Assembly (NCBI RefSeq): GCF_000685295.1
Contig: NZ_ARYL01000018.1
Location: 24,148-88,147, forward strand
Reading direction: 5' to 3'
Length of the DNA stretch: 64,000 nt
Source: Hyphomonas oceanitis SCH89
GTDB taxonomy: Bacteria > Pseudomonadota > Alphaproteobacteria > Caulobacterales > Hyphomonadaceae
The translations under genes and the position numbers were made by a program. Positions 9,127 to 17,123 of this stretch are shown piece after piece. The notes under the pieces are model-generated. The model searched no databases. It had not been told where the DNA came from and saw only the letters and a list, made by a program, of their open reading frames with translations. Every line of letters begins with the position of its first letter. Within the stretch, counting starts at the first letter, position 1.

Positions 9127-10446
9127 TTGACTGACAAGCTTATCGATCGCTTGCCAGAGCCCGAAATTGCGGGCGCCGTCATCCCTTGGTTTACGCCAGC
9201 CAATCGGCCGTCCGAAGATCGCTTGCAGGAAACGGCAGGCCTGATTGAAGCGCTTGGCTGCGAGCTCGCCTTTTTGCGGGGGGATCATGTTCGGTCGGTG
9301 AACTCGTCCGTGCTTTTTTCCGGTGGTTTGCTGGATCGCTTTGCCGAGGATCTGGAAGCGCATAATTGCACCGTTGCGATTGTCGATGGCGCGCTGACGC
9401 CTGTCCAGCAGCGGAATCTGGAAACACGCCTTGGCGTCAAGGTGATTGATAGAACCGGGCTTATCCTCGAGATTTTTGGCCTGAGAGCACGTACGAAAGA
9501 AGGCCGGTTACAGGTCGAACTTGCCCGAATACTCTACGAACGATCCCGGCTGGTTCGGACCTGGACCCACCTTGAACGCCAGCGCGGCGGTGGCGGGTTC
9601 CTGTCGGGCCCGGGCGAAAGCCAGCTGGAAGCCGACAGGCGCATGCTGGACGACAGGATCGTGCGCCTGCGTCGCGACCTCGAAGATGTGCGCCGCACGC
9701 GGGCCGTGCAGAGAGCTGGCCGCAAGCGCGGCGGTAAGCCGGTTATTGCGCTCGTTGGCTATACGAACTCGGGCAAGTCGACGCTTTTCAATCGGTTGTC
9801 AGGCGCAAAAGTGTTCGCCAAGGACATGCCCTTTGCCACGCTTGACCCGACGATCCGCCGCATCGATTTGCCGACATTGGGCGAAGCGGCCCTGATTGAT
9901 ACGGTGGGTTTCATCACTGACCTGCCCACCCACCTGATCGATAGCTTCAAGGCAACGCTGGAAGAGGCGATGCAGGCGGATCTGCTGGTCCATGTGCGCG
10001 ATCGGTCGAGTGCTTCTGACAGGGAGCAGGCGCATGACGTGAGCGTCGTTCTTGAGCGGCTCGAGAAAGAGACCGGGCTTCCGCTGCCGCCCATGATTGA
10101 AGCCTGGAACAAGGCAGACCTGTTGCCTCCCGAGCGCGCCGAGGTACTTGCGTATTCGGCCCAAAGTGCCGGCGACATTCCGGCCGTTCTGGTATCTGCT
10201 TTGCGCGGCGAGGGCATGGATGCGCTGCTGGATCAAATTGAGCATGCGTTGTTGCGTGGCGCAGTTGACGTCGCTGTGACGCTTGATCCTCAGCAGGGGC
10301 GGGCCCGTGCCTGGCTGCACCAGAATGGCGAAGTGAATTCCGAGACAAGCTTGAAAGATGGCAGGCTGGCTATCAGCGTGCGTCTACCAGTAGAGCGCGT
10401 CGGACAATTTCAGGCCGAATTTCCGGACATTGAATTCGAGACCTAG
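9127..10446 (+). CDS. hflX: GTPase HflX
   Basis: 439-residue translation-associated GTPase that splits or rescues stalled ribosomes. The N-terminal HflX domain contains the Gly-rich linker GGGGFLSGPGESQLEADRR; the G domain begins near residue 205, with G1 GYTNSGKST, G3 DTVGF and G4 NKADL. The start is TTG 9127, 6 nt after hfq, with GGAGGGG at 9108-9114 inside the end of hfq. The stop codon shares the tetranucleotide CTAG (10443-10446) with the stop of convergent mazG, so there is no room for a terminator between them. Confidence 0.95.
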   Translation: MTDKLIDRLPEPEIAGAVIPWFTPANRPSEDRLQETAGLIEALGCELAFLRGDHVRSVNSSVLFSGGLLDRFAEDLEAHNCTVAIVDGALTPVQQRNLETRLGVKVIDRTGLILEIFGLRARTKEGRLQVELARILYERSRLVRTWTHLERQRGGGGFLSGPGESQLEADRRMLDDRIVRLRRDLEDVRRTRAVQRAGRKRGGKPVIALVGYTNSGKSTLFNRLSGAKVFAKDMPFATLDPTIRRIDLPTLGEAALIDTVGFITDLPTHLIDSFKATLEEAMQADLLVHVRDRSSASDREQAHDVSVVLERLEKETGLPLPPMIEAWNKADLLPPERAEVLAYSAQSAGDIPAVLVSALRGEGMDALLDQIEHALLRGAVDVAVTLDPQQGRARAWLHQNGEVNSETSLKDGRLAISVRLPVERVGQFQAEFPDIEFET

Positions 10447-11273
10447 CCGGAAGTTTTTTCAGTCCGTTTGACGCGCTGCCAATAAGCTTCCTGTGCTTCG
10501 AGATCGAGACTCGCGAAATCCGCTCCATCACCCGCAGCGGCAGATTCCATCGCTCGGAAGCGGCGCTCAAACTTTGCATTCGCGCGGCGCAGGGCCTGCT
10601 CAGGGTCTATGCCGAGGCGGCGGGCGAGGTTTGCGCCGACAAAGAGCAGGTCGCCGATCTCATCTTCGATATCGTCTTGAACACCCGCGGCAATAGCCTC
10701 GCGGACTTCCGCTGTCTCTTCGACCAGCTTGTCGAATATGGGCTCTGCTTCCGTCCAGTCAAAACCGACACGAGCGGCCCGCTTCTGCAGTTTTTCGGCC
10801 CTTAGAAGAGCGGGAAGAGACAGGGCTACGCCATCCAGCGCGCTTGGCGGCGCATCGCTTGGTGTCTTGGCAGCGCGTTCTTCCGCTTTGATCACTTCCC
10901 ATGCCCGCGTCTGCTCTTCGGCAGAGCGTTCATCTGGCGACCCGAAGACATGCGGATGGCGACGAACCATCTTGTCGGCGATCCCCTGCGTGACGTCGGC
11001 GATATCGAAGGCCCCATCCTCGGAGGCCATCTGGCTATGGAACACGACCTGGAAGAGGAGGTCGCCCAACTCTTCCTTCAGATCAGCCATATTGCCCCTC
11101 TGGATCGCATCGGCGACTTCGTAGGCTTCTTCGATCGTGTAGGGCGCTATCGTGGAGAAGTCCTGTTCAAGATCCCAAGGGCAGCCGGATACGGGGGCGC
11201 GCAGCCGCGCCATGACCTCAATCAATTTGACGAAGGCGCGCGCGGAGGAATCATTTTGAGTGGTTTCAGCCAT
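10443..11273 (-). CDS. mazG: Nucleoside triphosphate pyrophosphohydrolase MazG
   Basis: 276-residue all-alpha NTP pyrophosphatase with two MazG repeats. The N-terminal one has CPWDLEQDF, EEAYEVADAIQ and KEELGDLLFQVVFH. The C-terminal one has EETAEVREAI and DEIGDLLFVGANLARRLG. EExxE and ExxD-type acidic clusters bind Mg2+ in this family. It hydrolyses NTPs to NMP and PPi, cleaning the nucleotide pool and, in some bacteria, lowering ppGpp. It converges on hflX with overlapping stops at a shared CTAG. A monocistronic transcript from the 191-nt gap upstream is likely. Confidence 0.94.
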   Translation of the reverse strand: MAETTQNDSSARAFVKLIEVMARLRAPVSGCPWDLEQDFSTIAPYTIEEAYEVADAIQRGNMADLKEELGDLLFQVVFHSQMASEDGAFDIADVTQGIADKMVRRHPHVFGSPDERSAEEQTRAWEVIKAEERAAKTPSDAPPSALDGVALSLPALLRAEKLQKRAARVGFDWTEAEPIFDKLVEETAEVREAIAAGVQDDIEDEIGDLLFVGANLARRLGIDPEQALRRANAKFERRFRAMESAAAGDGADFASLDLEAQEAYWQRVKRTEKTSG

Positions 11274-11464
11274 GGTTTGTCCTAACCCACAGCCACAATG
11301 CCGAAAAGGGCAGGGGCAATTGTCCGAGGTCGATCCTCAGCAGAACAGATTGACATTCACTGCAACGCAAGAGACCTGAGCGGCATGCAATCTTCATATC
11401 CGGTTACTCGCGGCCCACACACTATGCTCATTGTCTCCTGCAGGACCGAACAGGACGTGTCCTC

Positions 11465-12325
11465 ATGAGTCCGCCTGTTTCCCTGATCGGTGCATCATGG
11501 AGAGCCGGACGCTTCGAAGCTTGGTCATTCGACGACGAGGGCGAAGTGCTTGGGACCTTTGCGCGTGATGGCGCCGCAGATCAGGGCGGCGTCTTGCAGG
11601 ACATGACGCGCGCATTGATCACGGAGTGGCTGGGCTCATCCGAAAAGGCGCCGGTCATCGTTTGTGGTGAGACGCCTGGAGGTGCCGGCAAGCTGTTGCA
11701 AGTGCCAGCACTTCTAAGCGACCTCTACGATGCGCTGACAGACCTTGATGGCATTCATGTCGTACCGGGGCTTCGCCAATTGTCGCCCCCTGATATCCTG
11801 CAGGGGCAGGAAGTTCAGCTTTTAGGGCTCGGCCAGTTGTCCGGCGCAATATGCCTGCCGGGCAGGCATACAAAGCACGTTGCCCTAGAGCAGGGGCGCG
11901 TGCTGGATTTTTCGACCGAGATGACGGGCGAAATACAGGAACTTCTTTTGTCGCAAGGCTCTCTTAGGGTGCCTGCTGGGATTGAGCCGCGTTTTGATGC
12001 GGGCATTTTCCGCGACTGGGTTGAGCGATCGCTTGATACTGATGATGCGGCATCGCCTTTCGCGGTGAGCGCTGCGCGGTTGATTGGCGTCTTGAGACCT
12101 GAGCATCAGATAACGGCCCTGTCAGGCCTGCTTATAGGCGCGGACGTGGCTGCACATTATGATCCCGGTGACGATGTGATCCTTGTCGCTGATGGCGAGT
12201 TGGCGAAAGCCTATGGCATGGCCCTTGATGCATTGGGCGCGAGCGTGGAAGAGTATTCAGCAGAAGAGGCGATGCAGGACGGCCTGTTCGACATCGCTGA
12301 AGAAGCAGGATTGCTGGACACATGA
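11465..12325 (+). CDS. dgoK: 2-dehydro-3-deoxygalactonokinase (DgoK family)
   Basis: 286 residues. The family match rests on the order of DgoK motifs: VVPGLRQLSPPDILQGQEVQ, then LPGRHTKHVALEQGRVLDF and STEMTGEIQELL, equivalent to the GEExQ, LPGTHSKW and TxMTGEL blocks of DgoK. The enzyme phosphorylates 2-keto-3-deoxygalactonate in the De Ley-Doudoroff route. ATG 11465 is preceded by CAGGACGTGTCC. The gene is followed after 40 nt by an SMP-30 lactonase, and together they suggest sugar-acid catabolism. The matching aldolase and dehydratase are not in the window, so the exact substrate is inferred. Confidence 0.75.
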   Translation: MSPPVSLIGASWRAGRFEAWSFDDEGEVLGTFARDGAADQGGVLQDMTRALITEWLGSSEKAPVIVCGETPGGAGKLLQVPALLSDLYDALTDLDGIHVVPGLRQLSPPDILQGQEVQLLGLGQLSGAICLPGRHTKHVALEQGRVLDFSTEMTGEIQELLLSQGSLRVPAGIEPRFDAGIFRDWVERSLDTDDAASPFAVSAARLIGVLRPEHQITALSGLLIGADVAAHYDPGDDVILVADGELAKAYGMALDALGASVEEYSAEEAMQDGLFDIAEEAGLLDT

Positions 12326-12365
12326 CATTTGGATCGCCGTTCCTGAGTGCAATGCGGGTGGATGC

Positions 12366-13247
12366 ATGATCGTAACGCCGGAATGTGTTGCGCCAACGGG
12401 GTGCGCTTTGGGGGAGGGACCGGTCTGGAGCCCGACAGAGGGCTTTCTCTGGTGGGTAGACATCAAGCGGGCCAAGTTGCACCGCTACAACCCCAAGACC
12501 GGCAATACGCGGCGCTACGACTTGCCGATTCGTGCCAGTGCACTCGCTTTGCATGACGGTTGCCTCCTGATGGCGGGCGATCAGGAAATTGGCTTATACG
12601 ATCCCGCGACCGAAGCTTATGAGCGCTGGTGTACCCTGAACGATGAGCCGGAAACCAATCGGACGAATGATGGCGGCATCGCGCCTGACGGGTCTTTCTG
12701 GTTCGGGACGATGGATGACCGGGAGAAAGACGCGCAGGGTGGCTATTTCCGTTTGGGGCCTGACCGACAGCTCACCCAGCTGCGTCTGCCGTCCGTCATG
12801 GTCACGAACACGATGCAGTTCTCCCCCGATGGGCGCACATTCTATACGTGCGACAGCGCCGAACAGGAAATTCTGGCATTCGATCATGACCCGGAAACGG
12901 GGAGCCTGACAGGGCGGCGGCTTTTCGCATCAACGTATGAATTGGGCGGCTATCCCGATGGTTCGGCAATGGATTCAGAAGGCTGTTTGTGGACATGCCT
13001 TTGGGATGCTTCGCGGGTCGTGCGGTATCGGCCTGACGGGAGCGTGGACCAGGTCATCACGCTTGCGGCGCCGCGGCCGACATCCTGCACGTTTGGCGGC
13101 GCCGACCTGAAAACCTTATTTATTACAACAGCTCGGGTGGGAATGAGTTTTCCTGCCCTCGATTCGCGCCCCCTCTCAGGAAGCCTGTTTGCGATCCATG
13201 TTGATGTACCGGGGCTTCCGGCTCGGGGTTTTGGCGTTGGCGGGTGA
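12366..13247 (+). CDS. SMP-30/gluconolactonase family lactonase
   Basis: 293-residue six-bladed beta-propeller sugar lactonase (SMP-30/gluconolactonase/LRE-like). Visible metal-site residues: Glu in ALGEGPVWS near the N-terminus, Asn and Asp in NRTNDGGIAPDG, and Asp in YPDGSAMDSEG. It hydrolyses an aldonolactone to the aldonic acid, the step upstream of a 2-keto-3-deoxy-acid kinase such as its neighbour dgoK. I chose ATG 12366 because the protein then has family length; extending the frame upstream would run through dgoK out of frame and adds unrelated sequence. GGTGG lies just ahead of the start. Confidence 0.85.
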   Translation: MIVTPECVAPTGCALGEGPVWSPTEGFLWWVDIKRAKLHRYNPKTGNTRRYDLPIRASALALHDGCLLMAGDQEIGLYDPATEAYERWCTLNDEPETNRTNDGGIAPDGSFWFGTMDDREKDAQGGYFRLGPDRQLTQLRLPSVMVTNTMQFSPDGRTFYTCDSAEQEILAFDHDPETGSLTGRRLFASTYELGGYPDGSAMDSEGCLWTCLWDASRVVRYRPDGSVDQVITLAAPRPTSCTFGGADLKTLFITTARVGMSFPALDSRPLSGSLFAIHVDVPGLPARGFGVGG

Positions 13248-13401
13248 TTCGTGCATTCTCGAGGCCGGATTCCGGGCGCAAAAGGGACTTGCGAATTGCA
13301 CTTTTCGGCCTCACATGCCTTCACAAGTGAGCGTATGCACTTTAACCGTGGACGCGGCGGATCAAAACCGCTAACCCCCCGCCTTTCAAGAAAGTGTCGA
13401 A

Positions 13402-13611
13402 ATGGCCGACAAGGACAAGAAAAAACGCGTTGGACCTGTAACCTTCTTCCGCCAAGTGCGCGCAGAGGGAAACAAGGTGACATGGACCACTCGTGCTGAA
13501 ACGATTCAGGCAACGATTTTCGTGGTGATCATGTCTATTCTGATCGCGCTGTTCCTGTTCGCCGCCGACTGGGCGATCAACTTGATCGTCAAAATGATTA
13601 CCGGCCTGTGA
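13402..13611 (+). CDS. secE: Preprotein translocase subunit SecE
   Basis: 69-residue single-span SecE. A basic N-terminus (MADKDKKKRVG) and the amphipathic motif VTFFRQVRAEGNKVTWTTR precede one transmembrane helix at about residues 37-60. It clamps SecY in the SecYEG channel. It lies 154 nt after the lactonase gene and 43 nt before nusG, the standard secE-nusG pair. The tRNA-Trp often found directly upstream in other bacteria is absent from the 154-nt gap, where I see no clear promoter match. Confidence 0.95.
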   Translation: MADKDKKKRVGPVTFFRQVRAEGNKVTWTTRAETIQATIFVVIMSILIALFLFAADWAINLIVKMITGL

Positions 13612-13654
13612 AATGCATGCCGAACAACACGTATTCAAGGAGCGCGTAGGCCCC

Positions 13655-14197
13655 ATGGCTGAAGCCAAATGGTATATCGTCCACGCTTATTCGAACTTCG
13701 AAAAGAAGGTCGCAGCCTCTATTCTGGAGCAGGCTGAGCGTAAGGGGCTTCTGGAGCTCATCGAAGACATCCAGGTCCCGACTGAGGAAGTTGTCGAAGT
13801 TGCCCGTGGTAAGAAGAAGACCGTCGAGCGCCGCTATTTTCCCGGTTATGTGCTGATGAAGGCGCAGATGTCAGATGATGTCTATCACCTGGTGAAGGAC
13901 ACACCCAAGGTTTCCGGGTTTCTCGGATCGGATGGCGGCAAAAAGCCCCTGCCAGTGCGCCAGCGCGAAGTTGATCGTATCCTCGGCACGTCGACTGATT
14001 CGGCCGAGGAGCGTCCGCGTCCCAAGGTTTCCTTCGAGATTGGCGAACAGGTTCAGGTTAATGACGGACCATTCCAGGGTTTCGAGGGCGCTGTCGAAGA
14101 AATCGACGAGGCCAATGGCCGTTTGAAAGTCACCGTTTCCATTTTTGGCCGCGGTACGCCGGTCGATCTGGAATTCGACCAGGTCGCAAAGATCTGA
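13655..14197 (+). CDS. nusG: Transcription termination/antitermination protein NusG
   Basis: 180 residues. The NGN domain begins WYIVHAYSNFEKKVAASIL and includes RYFPGYVLMKAQM; the C-terminal KOW domain is FEIGEQVQVNDGPFQGFEGAVEEI. NusG binds the RNA polymerase clamp and links it to Rho or ribosomal S10. I chose ATG 13655 (AAGGAG at 13637-13642) over an in-frame upstream codon at 13613 because the protein then starts at the conserved NGN strand. The next gene is tRNA-His rather than rplK, so the usual nusG-rplKAJL operon is split here. Confidence 0.95.
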   Translation: MAEAKWYIVHAYSNFEKKVAASILEQAERKGLLELIEDIQVPTEEVVEVARGKKKTVERRYFPGYVLMKAQMSDDVYHLVKDTPKVSGFLGSDGGKKPLPVRQREVDRILGTSTDSAEERPRPKVSFEIGEQVQVNDGPFQGFEGAVEEIDEANGRLKVTVSIFGRGTPVDLEFDQVAKI

Positions 14198-14267
14198 TTC
14201 GGAGACGCAGTTTCTCCCCTTCCTGCGCTTGAATCGTCAGGGATTGGGCTGTATCTCCACGAAATAG

Positions 14268-14344
14268 GCCGCCTTAGCTCAGTTGGTTAGAGCGCTGGTT
14301 TGTGGAACCAGAGGTCCTCCGTTCAAACCGGAGAGGCGGTACCA
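14268..14344 (+). tRNA. tRNA-His (anticodon GTG)
   Basis: 77-nt cloverleaf. The acceptor arms 14268-14274 and 14334-14340 pair with G1-U72; D stem GCTC/GAGC; anticodon stem CTGGT/ACCAG with GTG at 14302-14304; T arm CTCCG-TTCAAAC-CGGAG; encoded CCA at 14342-14344. The discriminator is A73 (14341) rather than the C73 found in most bacteria. The base at -1 is a G but faces A73, so the standard G-1:C73 identity pair cannot form. A73 with G1-U72 matches the derived tRNA-His type described in alphaproteobacteria. Confidence 0.96.
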
Positions 14345-14433
14345 TTTCCCAAGCGGGGTGGGTGATTTATGACAATTTGGCCATCATTTTGCCATACCGT
14401 TGCGATCTGTTGCAAATGGGTCGCGTTACCAAA

Positions 14434-14456
14434 AAATACCTAGAAATTAGGTATTT
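14434..14456. promoter_or_regulatory. Perfect 8-bp inverted repeat upstream of ompA-like gene
   Basis: AAATACCT and AGGTATTT separated by seven bases (AGAAATT), centred about 134 bp before the ompA-like start, in the AT-rich 234-nt gap between tRNA-His and that gene. No T-tract follows, so it looks like a protein-binding operator rather than a terminator. No known regulator motif is recognised. The rest of the gap shows no confident -35/-10 pair. Confidence 0.4.
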
Positions 14457-14578
14457 GAGTGTTTGAAAGCACTCGCCGCATCCGGGAAAAAAGTTTATCA
14501 GGAACCATGCGCAGACAAGCGCGTATGAACCTGCGGTCGAGGACAATCCCGTCCATCGGCACAAGAAGGGGATCAAGT

Positions 14579-15748
14579 ATGAAGAAAACTCTTATGTGCG
14601 CGACAGCCGCGGCCGCATTTGCGTCTGCCGGTATGGTCGCTCAAGCTGAAGAGGGCTGGTACGGCCGCGCTGATGCGACGTACGCCTTTGACGGCACGCT
14701 GGACCACGATCCAGTCGTCAGTGATGTCAATGGCTCAATGGGCAGCCGTTCGGACATCGAAGAAGCATGGGGCGGCGACCTCGGCCTCGGCTACGGTCTG
14801 GCCAATGGCGTGCGTCTTGAAGGCGTTCTCGGCTACAGCAGCGGCGACCTTGGCGTTCCAACGAACTTCAACGGTGTTGCTCCAGGCACAGTGTCGCTTC
14901 CAAGCGGCTACCTGCAGTCGACTGACCTGATGTTCAACGGAATCTATGATTTCAACCGTACAGGCGCTTTCCAGCCCTACATCGGTGTTGGTGTCGGTGC
15001 TATCCGCGCGAAAGTTAAAGGCAGCAACCTGGTTAATGCTGTCGGCACGGATCTTTCCGCTGCCAATGGCTTCTCCGGTTCGGATACGGCTTTTGCTTAC
15101 CAGGGCCTTCTCGGCTTTGGCTACAAGCTGAGCGAAAAGCTCACCATGGATGTCGGCTACAAGTACTTCTCGGCTGAGAAGCTTGACCTTGACGGCAATC
15201 ACGGCGGCATTGCTTATGATGGCGACCTGACCAAGCATGTTGCTACGGTTGGTCTGCGTTACGCGTTCGGTGCAACACCACCGCCACCACCGCCTCCGCC
15301 ACCGCCGCCACCACCACCGCCTCCGCCACCACCGCCTCCGCCGCCACCACCGCCTCCGCCAACAACGGAAACGGTTGCTCCGGAAGTCGTGTGTTCCGGT
15401 CTCAATCAGAACTTCGTTGTTTACTTCGAGTGGGACAAAGCTGACCTGACGAGCCAGGCTGCTGCAGTTATCGACCAAGCTGTCGCTAACATCACAGCTG
15501 GCGACGGTTGTGCTCCAAGCGCAGTGACGATTGCTGGCCACACCGATACGTCGGGTGCCAGCGCGTACAACGAGAAGCTCTCGCAGCGTCGTGCAGACAT
15601 CGTGGCTTCGGCCCTCGTGTCCCGTGGCGTGGCTGCTTCGATCATCAGCGAAGAAGCGAAAGGCGAGAACGATCTTGCCAAAGCGACACGCGATGGTGTT
15701 CGCGAGCCTCTGAACCGTCGTTCGGAAGTCGTTATCAGCGTTCAATAA
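14579..15748 (+). CDS. OmpA-type outer membrane protein with poly-proline linker
   Basis: 389 residues in four parts: signal peptide 1-23 (cut after AQA); an eight-strand porin-like barrel at about 24-232; a pure run of 28 prolines (234-261); and a C-terminal OmpA peptidoglycan-binding domain (VVYFEWDKADL ... IAGHTDTSGASAYNEKLSQRR). It anchors the outer membrane to peptidoglycan. ATG 14579 begins a clear signal peptide, with AAGAAGGGG ahead of it; an in-frame ATG at 14459 has no such support. It is preceded by tRNA-His and an inverted repeat at 14434-14456, and followed by a strong terminator at 15773. The proline run should need EF-P for translation. Confidence 0.93.
   Translation: MKKTLMCATAAAAFASAGMVAQAEEGWYGRADATYAFDGTLDHDPVVSDVNGSMGSRSDIEEAWGGDLGLGYGLANGVRLEGVLGYSSGDLGVPTNFNGVAPGTVSLPSGYLQSTDLMFNGIYDFNRTGAFQPYIGVGVGAIRAKVKGSNLVNAVGTDLSAANGFSGSDTAFAYQGLLGFGYKLSEKLTMDVGYKYFSAEKLDLDGNHGGIAYDGDLTKHVATVGLRYAFGATPPPPPPPPPPPPPPPPPPPPPPPPPPPPTTETVAPEVVCSGLNQNFVVYFEWDKADLTSQAAAVIDQAVANITAGDGCAPSAVTIAGHTDTSGASAYNEKLSQRRADIVASALVSRGVAASIISEEAKGENDLAKATRDGVREPLNRRSEVVISVQ
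15278..15361 (+). repeat. Poly-proline codon tract (28 CCN codons)
   Basis: Twenty-eight consecutive proline codons mixing CCA, CCG and CCT, so the DNA is a low-complexity C-rich strand rather than a pure trinucleotide repeat. It encodes the linker between barrel and peptidoglycan-binding domain of the OmpA-type protein. Mixed codon use argues that the length is held by selection, although slippage remains possible. Confidence 0.95.
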
Positions 15749-15772
15749 GATCGACTGATCTACAGTATAAGA

Positions 15773-15804
15773 CGGCCCGGCTCACCAGCCGGGCCGTTTT
15801 TGTT
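15773..15804 (+). terminator. Rho-independent terminator of ompA-like gene
   Basis: A perfect 10-bp stem CGGCCCGGCT/AGCCGGGCCG with loop CACC is followed by TTTTTGTTT, 24 nt after the stop codon. This is the strongest intrinsic terminator in the window and fits a highly expressed outer-membrane protein gene. Confidence 0.92.
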
Positions 15805-15862
15805 TGCGCCGCCAGCGCGCGGCAGACTTGCCCCGTAACGTAACATATGAAACCAAGCTCAC

Positions 15863-17122
15863 ATGACCGAACTCTCCCATATGACACGCGAAGACGAGGC
15901 GGCTCGCGAGCGCCTGAAGGCCGCCACTGCTGCGATGCAGGCCCGGACCTGCGCATGGTCCGACGTAAATACAGGCAGCTGGAACACGGATGGGCTGAAG
16001 GCTTTTTCAGGCGATCTCGCCAATGCATTCTCAGAATTAAAGGGCGATGTACGCCTTCAGGAAGCTCCCGGCTTTGAAACGATTGATTCGTCGGGAAAGT
16101 CCGAGACAATCTATACCGGGCCTATTGTGCGCGTATCGGCCCGGCCTTCGGCGCCCATTCAGGTCGTGATGACCGGTCATTACGATACCGTATTTCCAAA
16201 GGGTACGTTTGAAGGCGTGAAGGACATTGGCAACGGGATGCTCAATGGCCCTGGGCTGGCTGATATGAAGGGCGGTCTCTGCGTGATGCTGGAGGCGCTA
16301 AAGGCGTTTGAAGCCGGCCCTCTTATTGATCGCCTAGGCTATCAGATCGTCATTACACCCGATGAGGAGATTGGAAATCACGCCAGTTCCGGAGCGCTGA
16401 CTGAAGCAGCGCGGTCCGGCGCCCATATAGGTATGACCTATGAACCCGCCATGGAGACGGGTGCGATGTCAGGCGGTCGCAAAGGGTCTGCGGTTTTTGA
16501 CATTGTGCTGCATGGCAAGGCGGCTCATGCCGGGCGGGCGAAAGAAGAGGGGCGCAGCGCCATCGAAGCTGCAGCGGAACTCGTGGTTGGCCTTGAAGGC
16601 CTCAACGGAAAGCATGAAGGCGTAACCGTCAATGTCGGCGCCATCGAGGGCGGCAGCGCAGTGAATATCGTGCCTGATCTCGCGGTGGTCCGATTTGGCG
16701 CGCGTGCTCCCGATGCCGAGGCAGCAGGTTGGACGACTGAGCAAGTTGAACGCCTGTTTGCGCGCGCCACTGGACGCGCAGGTATTTCAGGACATCTGCA
16801 CGGTGGGTTCTATCGCCCTCCAAAGCCACGCAATAATGCCCAGCAAGCCATATTCGACGCCGTGCGCGCAACCGGACAGGCCATCGGGCTGGATCTGGAG
16901 TTCGTGGACACAGGCGGCGTGTGTGAAGGCAACAATATCTTCGCGGCTGGCGTTCCCAATGTCGATACACTCGGCGTACGGGGCGGGCGCATCCATTCGA
17001 ATGAGGAATTCGTCGTGATTGACAGCTTTGCGGAGCGGGCAACGCTTTCCGCTCTCATACTGAATCGCCTCGCTGATGGCCGTATGGATGGCCCGGGTAT
17101 CAAGGCATTGATGGAGCGCTGA
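15863..17122 (+). CDS. M20 family metallohydrolase of the AST operon (candidate succinylglutamate desuccinylase)
   Basis: 419-residue M20 (carboxypeptidase G2-like) zinc hydrolase. Predicted metal ligands: H106 (GHYDTVF), D134 (GLADMKGG), E169 (DEEIG, with E168 the catalytic base), E194 (YEP) and H378 (RIHSNEE). A dimerisation insert lies between GRKGSAVFDIVLHGKAAHAG and SAVNIVPD. It stops 1 nt before astA and heads the astA-astD-astB run, which has no astE. Inference: it removes succinate from N-succinylglutamate, the last AST step, as a non-homologous stand-in for AstE. M20 enzymes act on N-acyl amino acids, which fits, but a glutamate carboxypeptidase role is not excluded. No clear Shine-Dalgarno site precedes ATG 15863. 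Confidence 0.8.
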   Translation: MTELSHMTREDEAARERLKAATAAMQARTCAWSDVNTGSWNTDGLKAFSGDLANAFSELKGDVRLQEAPGFETIDSSGKSETIYTGPIVRVSARPSAPIQVVMTGHYDTVFPKGTFEGVKDIGNGMLNGPGLADMKGGLCVMLEALKAFEAGPLIDRLGYQIVITPDEEIGNHASSGALTEAARSGAHIGMTYEPAMETGAMSGGRKGSAVFDIVLHGKAAHAGRAKEEGRSAIEAAAELVVGLEGLNGKHEGVTVNVGAIEGGSAVNIVPDLAVVRFGARAPDAEAAGWTTEQVERLFARATGRAGISGHLHGGFYRPPKPRNNAQQAIFDAVRATGQAIGLDLEFVDTGGVCEGNNIFAAGVPNVDTLGVRGGRIHSNEEFVVIDSFAERATLSALILNRLADGRMDGPGIKALMER

Positions 17123-17123
17123 C

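Noticed and set aside
12183..12365. N-terminal extension of the SMP-30 lactonase frame into dgoK
   Set aside because: It is the dgoK coding region out of frame; ATG 12366 gives family length.
15278..15361. C-rich repeats as a possible CRISPR or minisatellite
   Set aside because: It is an in-frame proline codon run with no spacers.
14735..15745. Long open frame antisense to the OmpA-type gene (336 codons)
   Set aside because: It mirrors codon bias and the proline tract of the real gene (giving Trp/Arg runs), has no family features and no start signal.
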